A stretch of DNA of 56,207 nt, taken from Chromobacterium haemolyticum. Its GTDB lineage: Bacteria; Pseudomonadota; Gammaproteobacteria; Burkholderiales; Chromobacteriaceae. This document shows positions 51,485-56,207 of the stretch, in pieces. The notes below the pieces were generated by a model. That model was given only the letters and a program-made list of their open reading frames with translations, searched no databases and was not told where the DNA came from. The stretch is from NCBI RefSeq assembly GCF_002081825.1, contig NZ_MUKU01000032.1, forward strand, positions 1-56,207. The letters are read 5' to 3'. Numbering within the stretch: the stretch's first letter is position 1; each line of letters starts with the position of its first letter. Both the position numbers and the translations under genes were made by a program.

Positions 51485-52411
51485 ATGAAAATCCGCATGC
51501 TTGCCTTATCCCTCTTGCTGGCCTGCGCAGCCAACGCTTCCCTGGCCAGCCCAACTCAATGCGAAAACAAAGACTACGCCTTGCAATTGCTGGGCTCGGG
51601 CGGGCCGATCTCCGACGACGGCCGCGCCTCGTCGGCCTCGCTAATCTGGTGGAAGAACAAACCCGTGGCGATGATAGACGCCGGCGGTGGCGCCTTTCTG
51701 CGCTTCGGCCAATCCGGCGCGCGGCTGGAAGACGTCGGCTTCATCGGCCTCACCCACTTCCACACCGACCATGTATCGGACTTGCCCGCGCTGCTTAAGG
51801 GCAGCTACTTCTTCAGCTCGCCGCGCGCCATTCAGATGTCCGGCCCAACGGGCGGCGCCGGCTTTCCCAGCCTGAGCGGCTTCATGAACGCCCAGTTCAA
51901 CGCCAAAAGCGGCGCTTACGCCTATCTGTCCGGCCTCTACTCCGGTCAGGGCGCTATTCCGCTGAAGGTATCGCTGTCCAATGTGGACTACCGCAAGACC
52001 ACGCCGACCACCGTGTATGAAAAAGACGGCGTCCGCATCAGCGCGCTCGGCATTCCGCATGGCGACGTGCCCTGCCTGGCTTATCGCATAGACACGAAAG
52101 ACGGCAGCATTGTCATCTCCGCCGACCAGAACGGCAGCAACCCGCACTTTCTCGATTTTGCCAAGAATGCGGACATCCTGGTAATGCCGCTCGCCATCGA
52201 CGAGCAGGCGGACCCCGCTTCCGCCTTCCTGCACGCCAAGCCGTCCGTCGTCGGCCGCATCGCCGCAGCGGTGAAACCCAAGCAGCTGGTACTCAACCAT
52301 TTTATGGGCAAGGGGCTACGGCTCAAGGAGCAATCAATCTCCATTGTCCGCCGCTATTACAAAGGACCGCTCTACGCCAGCCGCGACCTTTCATGCTTCC
52401 CGGCGCATTGA
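51485..52411 (+). CDS. Exported metallo-beta-lactamase-fold hydrolase
   Basis: This 308-residue protein has a Sec signal peptide (residues 1-22, ending SLA|SP) and a metallo-beta-lactamase fold. The metal motif THFHTDH supplies His91, His93, Asp95 and His96; later ligands are in GIPHGDVP (His), SADQNG (Asp) and LNHFMG (His). The SGGP opening and the order of motifs suggest the RNase Z/arylsulfatase-like MBL branch rather than class B beta-lactamases. The ATG at 51485 has AAGGAG eight bases before it. It is 27 bases upstream of the bufferin gene and may belong to the same metal-related operon. Confidence 0.87.
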   Translation: MKIRMLALSLLLACAANASLASPTQCENKDYALQLLGSGGPISDDGRASSASLIWWKNKPVAMIDAGGGAFLRFGQSGARLEDVGFIGLTHFHTDHVSDLPALLKGSYFFSSPRAIQMSGPTGGAGFPSLSGFMNAQFNAKSGAYAYLSGLYSGQGAIPLKVSLSNVDYRKTTPTTVYEKDGVRISALGIPHGDVPCLAYRIDTKDGSIVISADQNGSNPHFLDFAKNADILVMPLAIDEQADPASAFLHAKPSVVGRIAAAVKPKQLVLNHFMGKGLRLKEQSISIVRRYYKGPLYASRDLSCFPAH

Positions 52412-52438
52412 GCGCCGCCATCCCAAAGGAGAACCGAC

Positions 52439-52741
52439 ATGAAAAAACAGATCATTCTTTCCATCGCCATGACATCCTTGCTCGGCCTGAGCGCCGAAGC
52501 CGCATTGGCGGCGGAAGCCAGCCAGCCGGAGCAGGAGGTGAAAAGCCAAAGCGGCCATGGTGGCAAATGCGCCAGCGGCAAGTGCGGCACGGTGAAGATG
52601 TATGAAAAAGCCGACATCAAGCACAACCCGCAAGATCAACTGGTCCGCGCTCGCGACGGCAAGTGCGGCAAGACCGGCCAAGGCGTCCACTCCGACCAAA
52701 CCGGCAAGGGAAAAATGGTGGAGGGCGTATGCGGACAATAA
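52439..52741 (+). CDS. bufA: Bufferin-type Cys-rich precursor peptide
   Basis: This 100-residue protein has a Sec signal peptide (about 1-24, ending ALA) and four cysteines at 44, 49, 76 and 98, each in a small-residue setting (KCASGKCG, DGKCGK, GVCGQ). This pattern and the following DUF692 and DUF2063 genes identify it as a bufferin (DUF2282-related), a periplasmic metal-binding peptide whose cysteines are modified by the MNIO partner. Bufferins described so far sequester copper. It has AAGGAG before the ATG and overlaps bufB by 13 bases. Which BufA subtype it is cannot be decided by eye. Confidence 0.86.
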   Translation: MKKQIILSIAMTSLLGLSAEAALAAEASQPEQEVKSQSGHGGKCASGKCGTVKMYEKADIKHNPQDQLVRARDGKCGKTGQGVHSDQTGKGKMVEGVCGQ

Positions 52742-53568
52742 ATCAACAGGCCGTCGGCGTGGGGCTGCGCGCCGAACATGCCCAATGGCTGGCCGATCAC
52801 CCCCCGCAGCCTGAAATCGACTTCCTGGAAATCACGCTGGAAAACTGGATGGACATCGGCGGCCGCAAACGCGAGCAGCTGGACCGCCTGGCGGAGAAAT
52901 ACCCGTTGATCTCGCATGGGCTCAGCCTGTCGATAGGCGACGAGCTGCCGCTGGACGCGGACTATCTCCAGCGCGCCAAGCGCTTTCTCGACCGCTATCG
53001 CATCCGCCTGCACGGCGACCACCTCAGTTACTCCCGCGATCGGCAAGGTTATTTGTACGAACTGTTGCCGATTCCGCGCGACGAGACGGCCGTGGCGCGC
53101 ATCGCAACCAAGATCCGCCAAGCCCAAGACACCCTGGAGCGGCCGCTGATTCTGGAAAACATCAGCTATTACCACAATCACCCCGGCCAGATGGCGGAAG
53201 CGGATTTCATCCGCGCCGTCGTGGAGCAGAGCGGCTGTCAATTGTTGCTGGACATCAACAACGTCTACGTCAACGCCTGCAACCACGGCTACGACCCGCG
53301 ACGCTTCATCGCCGATCTGCCGTCCCAGGCCATCCGCTACTTCCACATCGCCGGCCACTGGCGCCGCGACGACGGCATGTTGATCGACACCCATGGCGCG
53401 GCCGTATGCGAGGAAGTTCTGGAGCTTGCCCGATACGCCGTAGCGCAGCATGGCTCTCGTCCCTTGCTGCTGGAGCGAGACAACAGCATGCCGCCGTGGA
53501 GCGAGTTATGCGCTGAAGCGGCCAAACTGCGGCAGTGCCTCCACCAAGCCGCGGCCCAGGCCGCCTGA
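52729..53568 (+). CDS. bufB: DUF692 multinuclear iron oxidase (MNIO) BufB
   Basis: This 279-residue DUF692 enzyme has a TIM-barrel fold with metal-binding residues in GLRAEH, ISHGLSLSIG, RLHGDHLSY, LENISYYH, LLLDINNVYVNACNHG and HIAGHWRRD. In bufferin systems it uses iron and oxygen to convert Cys of the precursor into thiooxazole-type heterocycles. The ATG at 52729 lies within bufA with GGAGGG-like sequence upstream, and coupling by overlap is clear. Confidence 0.92.
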   Translation: MRTINQQAVGVGLRAEHAQWLADHPPQPEIDFLEITLENWMDIGGRKREQLDRLAEKYPLISHGLSLSIGDELPLDADYLQRAKRFLDRYRIRLHGDHLSYSRDRQGYLYELLPIPRDETAVARIATKIRQAQDTLERPLILENISYYHNHPGQMAEADFIRAVVEQSGCQLLLDINNVYVNACNHGYDPRRFIADLPSQAIRYFHIAGHWRRDDGMLIDTHGAAVCEEVLELARYAVAQHGSRPLLLERDNSMPPWSELCAEAAKLRQCLHQAAAQAA

Positions 53569-53587
53569 GCGCGGCAAAGGAGACATC

Positions 53588-54259
53588 ATGAACGCGATAT
53601 CGGACATCGAAACCTTCAGCCAGCGGCTGCGGGGCGGCCCGGAGGCCTTGGGCGAGCGTTCCGTCGAGCTTTACCGCCAGTTTCTGCGCGGCAATATCGA
53701 GGAAGTGCTGAGCCATGTTTTCCCCTTGTTCTGCGCCAGGCTGTCGGCTGAGCAGCTGCGCGGCAGCATCGACGACTTTTTGGCGGGTCACGCCTCGTCC
53801 AGCCCCGAGTTCCACCACATCGCCACCGAGTTTCTCTGTTTTTCCCAAGCCGGCCTGCCCGCGGATCTGCGGCAATGTCTGGAATACGAGTGGCTGCTGT
53901 TCAGCGTGGAAATCGACGAAGCTCTCGTGACGCCGCCATCCACAAGCGAAGTGACGGAGCGCTCAGTCTTCTCGCTCAATCCCACGCTGGCCTGCATTGA
54001 TATCCAACTGGACTTCGCCGGCCTTGCCGGCCCTTACGCCATCTTCCGCGACGCCCGTCATCAGGTGATCCAGAAACCGCTGAGCGCTTTAGATCGCTGG
54101 CTGCTTGAAGCCTTGCGGACGCCTTGCACCTATCCGGATCTGTCGGCTGAAGTTCCGCTCGACGCGCTCTGGACCTGGCTCAAGGAAGCGCTCGCCATCG
54201 GCTTGATACAGAGGCGCGACATGCGCGCGCCGGCGTCCGACGCCGGCCGCCCAATATGA
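53588..54259 (+). CDS. bufC: DUF2063 partner protein BufC
   Basis: This 223-residue protein has an N-terminal DUF2063 domain (about 10-95, with VELYRQFLRGNIEEVLSHVFPL) and a C-terminal winged-helix-like part. Proteins of this type partner DUF692 MNIO enzymes and guide the precursor peptide to them. AAAGGAG is correctly placed before the ATG. It lies 19 bases after bufB. Confidence 0.9.
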   Translation: MNAISDIETFSQRLRGGPEALGERSVELYRQFLRGNIEEVLSHVFPLFCARLSAEQLRGSIDDFLAGHASSSPEFHHIATEFLCFSQAGLPADLRQCLEYEWLLFSVEIDEALVTPPSTSEVTERSVFSLNPTLACIDIQLDFAGLAGPYAIFRDARHQVIQKPLSALDRWLLEALRTPCTYPDLSAEVPLDALWTWLKEALAIGLIQRRDMRAPASDAGRPI

Positions 54260-54270
54260 GGAATACGAAA

Positions 54271-54855
54271 ATGATTGCCAAGATAATGAATGGCTTCGAC
54301 CGAGCGCTTGCAGCATGCAAACAATACGACTTCATCGCCCTGCTGGGCGTCCGCCTCTATCTGCTCCCGGTGATCTACGTCGGCGCCCACTCCAAGGTGG
54401 TCGGCTTCAGCGCGGCGGTGAGCTGGTTCGGCGCTCCGGCCAGCGAAGGCGGCCTGGGCCTGCCCTTCCCCGTGCTGTTCGCCTTTCTGGCGGTGGCCAC
54501 CGAGGTGCTGGGCCTGGTCTGCATTGCGCTCGGCTTGTTCACCCGGGTGATGGCCATCCCCATGATGGTGCTGATGAGCGCGGCCAGCGCCATGGTGCAC
54601 CTGCCGCGCGGCTGGCTGGCCATTGCCGCCAAGGACATGGAGTCCAGCCAGCGCTTGGCCGGCTTCCTGTCCTGGCTGGCAGAGAACTTCCCCGGTCGTT
54701 ACAACTACATCACTGAACTGGGCGACCCGGTCATCCTGAACAACGGGATGGAGTTCGCCGCCACCTACTTCGTCATGCTGTTGGTGCTGTTCTTTTACGG
54801 CGGTGGCCGCTACGTCAGCTTGGACTACTGGCTGCGCAAGCGTTTTGCCACTTAA
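54271..54855 (+). CDS. DoxX-family membrane protein of the bufferin operon
   Basis: This 194-residue protein has four membrane segments of the DoxX type (about 20-40, 65-85, 90-110 and 160-180). DoxX-like proteins are common last members of bufferin operons, where they may couple to quinones or help handle the product. Two starts are possible: 54256 overlaps the bufC stop, while 54271 has GAGGAA seven bases upstream; I prefer 54271. A perfect terminator 180 bases downstream closes the unit. Confidence 0.87.
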   Translation: MIAKIMNGFDRALAACKQYDFIALLGVRLYLLPVIYVGAHSKVVGFSAAVSWFGAPASEGGLGLPFPVLFAFLAVATEVLGLVCIALGLFTRVMAIPMMVLMSAASAMVHLPRGWLAIAAKDMESSQRLAGFLSWLAENFPGRYNYITELGDPVILNNGMEFAATYFVMLLVLFFYGGGRYVSLDYWLRKRFAT

Positions 54856-54980
54856 AAAGCGTTTCAAAACCTACTGCAGCTAATGAAATGTGACGCGGGG
54901 AGCTCCGCTTCAGAGCTCGCCTGTCGGCCATGGTGGGACGCCAGCCTTTTGGTCAGTTCGAACCTACATGCCGGCCGCCT

Positions 54981-55023
54981 ATAACAGGCAGTAGCTGGCA
55001 TCCTCATGTCGGCCTCCTGTTAT
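54981..55023. repeat. Inverted repeat ahead of the terminator
   Basis: ATAACAGG (54981-54988) pairs with CCTGTTAT (55016-55023), enclosing 27 bases. It precedes the terminator by nine bases, in a 273-base stretch without a gene (54856-55128). It could be a stable 3' end or a small RNA. Confidence 0.55.
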
Positions 55024-55032
55024 GACCATGAG

Positions 55033-55060
55033 CCCCAGCCAATTTGGCTGGGGTCTTTTT
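55033..55060 (+). terminator. Rho-independent terminator after the bufferin operon
   Basis: CCCCAGCC-AATTT-GGCTGGGG is followed by TCTTTTT. The stem is perfect with eight GC-rich pairs and a T-tract. Confidence 0.92.
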
Positions 55061-55128
55061 ATGTCTTCGAATTAGCCATGGCGACTACGAGAACGCATGC
55101 ATCGCCATGTCAAAACAAGGTTTCCAGA

Positions 55129-56109
55129 CTAAGGTTGTTGTTGCTGGGCCCATAAAGCCAGGCCCTGATTGAACTCATCCTTGGTCAGGATATTGTAGTT
55201 GAGAGCGCGCTCATCGAAACCAGGCGCGTTTTTGATGTCGTCTATATGACTTTGACCCACTTTCCACACGCCGACGGAATGACCTGCGGCCTGGGCTGAA
55301 GCCGCCATTGCCGCCGAACGCTGCTTATTGAGGGAGGCGGAACTGTCCAGTGCTTTATCCGCCTTGACATCTCTGCAGAATAACTTCTCCGCTACAGCCC
55401 AATCCTGCAGCAAAGCCTTGGCTTGGGTCTGAACATCTTGCGCGTTGAGCGCGCCGGGCGTCTGGTATTTATGGCTCAGTTGTTCGATATGCTGATGCAA
55501 GGATTGAAGTTGATCGATAGATTGCTTGTCGTCTATGGCCAGGAGTTCGTGCATGGTCAGCAAAAGCTGCTTGGACTCCGTCTTGAATGCGCTTTCCACG
55601 AAACTATTCCATGCCTGCTCCAGCGGATAGCCAGCAACCCCCAGCGCCGGCGGATTGTTTCCCGCGGCGAACTGCTCAGCCAAGGGAATGAACTTCTCTT
55701 TGACATCGGCAAGCCGCATTTCCAAGCGCAGCATGACGGAGTCGCCAAATTGTTCGGTGGTTTTGGTCAGGAAGGACTTGCCAAACAGCTTAAAGCCGCC
55801 GCTGGTCTGGCTATATTGAAACTGATCTTCTTTCCAGTACTGAGCGTTCTGCATGCCCAGTGATTGAATGTACGCCTTCTCTTCCTGGCGGCGCGGTCCG
55901 GATTCAGGGTGGGACTCGCCGACAATATTCAGCCGGTGTGGATCCAGCGATTTCACCAACTGAGAACTCGGACCTGGAAGGCTTGCACTGCTTATGCCAG
56001 TCAAATGGCCTGTCTGATAATTGCTCCTTGCGGAGTTCGATGCGGAGCCGTTTACGTGTTGTGCCCCTACAGAGCCAATTGGGGACTTCCAGAAACCTGC
56101 TTCAGGCAA
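55129..56109 (-). CDS. Unknown protein with GESH and VGQSH motifs; start uncertain
   Basis: This soluble 326-residue protein has no signal peptide and an N-terminal Ser/Asn/Gly-rich stretch of about 50 residues, as in secreted effectors. Residues 62-67 (NIVGESHPES, with R-R-x-E-E following) and a late VGQSHIDDI motif (about 288) are placed like the E-x-H and terminal H motifs of EreA/ChaN/TIKI-type hydrolases. The middle is helical. The first possible codon is a TTG directly preceded by an in-frame TGA; an ATG four codons earlier is in the same frame but is cut off by that TGA. Its GC is lower than its neighbours'. It may be a horizontally acquired effector, possibly disrupted at the start. 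Confidence 0.55.
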   Translation of the reverse strand: MPEAGFWKSPIGSVGAQHVNGSASNSARSNYQTGHLTGISSASLPGPSSQLVKSLDPHRLNIVGESHPESGPRRQEEKAYIQSLGMQNAQYWKEDQFQYSQTSGGFKLFGKSFLTKTTEQFGDSVMLRLEMRLADVKEKFIPLAEQFAAGNNPPALGVAGYPLEQAWNSFVESAFKTESKQLLLTMHELLAIDDKQSIDQLQSLHQHIEQLSHKYQTPGALNAQDVQTQAKALLQDWAVAEKLFCRDVKADKALDSSASLNKQRSAAMAASAQAAGHSVGVWKVGQSHIDDIKNAPGFDERALNYNILTKDEFNQGLALWAQQQQP

Positions 56110-56207
56110 TCAAAAACCAAGCATGCCCTCACACAGATAAAATTTTCAGCAACTTGACGCAGCCAGCGTCGCTGAAGCTGCTGTTTTTGCGCCCGGAGCC
56201 CGTATTT
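56110..56207. other. Right-edge non-coding stretch
   Basis: These 98 bases hold the upstream region of the minus-strand unknown gene and a GCAGC/GCTGC-rich stretch followed by TTTTTG on the plus strand. It might be the 3' hairpin of a gene outside the window. I see no coding region. Confidence 0.4.

Noticed and set aside
54856-55060. tRNA or attachment-site remnant suspected from stem-rich sequence
   Set aside because: No cloverleaf or TTCGAATC-type T-loop with matching acceptor stem could be drawn.
55864-56157. Plus-strand frame of 97 codons at the right edge
   Set aside because: It is antisense to the effector-like gene and shows no family signature; neither frame is certain, but the minus-strand one has plausible motifs.

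Overview
The window reads as about 56 kb of a GC-rich betaproteobacterial chromosome. The gene content (type VI secretion, a complete protocatechuate branch, a dif-integrated filamentous phage, a bufferin-type operon) and the short dispersed repeats fit Chromobacterium or a close Neisseriales relative. That assignment is an inference from content; no rRNA or marker gene is present.

Layout. (1) 1-13.4 kb, plus strand: the end of a type VI secretion (T6SS) cluster. It runs from a VgrG with a very long seven-residue repeat needle, through DUF2169, pentapeptide, DUF3540 and DUF4150/PAAR-like genes, to tssJ-tssK-tssL-tssM and a small unknown gene. (2) 13.5-34.6 kb: aromatic catabolism. catB-catC-catA-benA-benB-benC run on the minus strand with a divergent BenM/CatM-type LysR gene and an exact ATAC-N7-GTAT operator. 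pobR/pobA are divergent and pobA is followed by pcaK-pcaH-pcaG. An MFS/TetR pair comes next, then pcaD-pcaB-pcaC, a second AAHS transporter, and pcaI-pcaJ-pcaF divergent from pcaR with PcaR boxes. Together these encode the route from benzoate and 4-hydroxybenzoate to succinyl-CoA and acetyl-CoA, except that benD is missing locally. (3) 34.7-38.4 kb: a three-gene signalling set of PAS-PAS histidine kinase, stand-alone receiver, and REC-GGDEF-EAL protein.

(4) 38.39-45.08 kb: an Inoviridae prophage inserted by XerCD at dif. It has a repressor, ssDNA-binding protein, coat proteins, Zot, a replication initiator and two very small membrane ORFs. Its most unusual part is a regulator gene (42937-43587) that joins a replication-regulator-like N-terminus to an H-NS-like C-terminus. 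Its own reading frame contains five CGTTA-N3-TAACG palindromes, each translated as Val-Thr-Val-Thr, and four more copies lie upstream, downstream and inside rep. Just right of dif, a small homologue (45896-46210) carries a one-letter-shifted operator, CGTCA-N3-TGACG. I consider this pair the best candidate for an undescribed regulatory system here.

(5) 46.5-56.2 kb: ordinary chromosome. It holds a HpaR-like MarR regulator, mtfA, a CPA2 antiporter, ybdK and nudC. A metal-related region follows: an exported metallo-beta-lactamase-fold protein, then a bufferin operon (Cys-rich precursor, DUF692 MNIO enzyme, DUF2063 partner, DoxX-like membrane protein). The last gene is a lower-GC unknown with paired G-E-S-H and V-G-Q-S-H motifs and a problematic start. 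No rRNA, tRNA, CRISPR array or insertion sequence was recognised.
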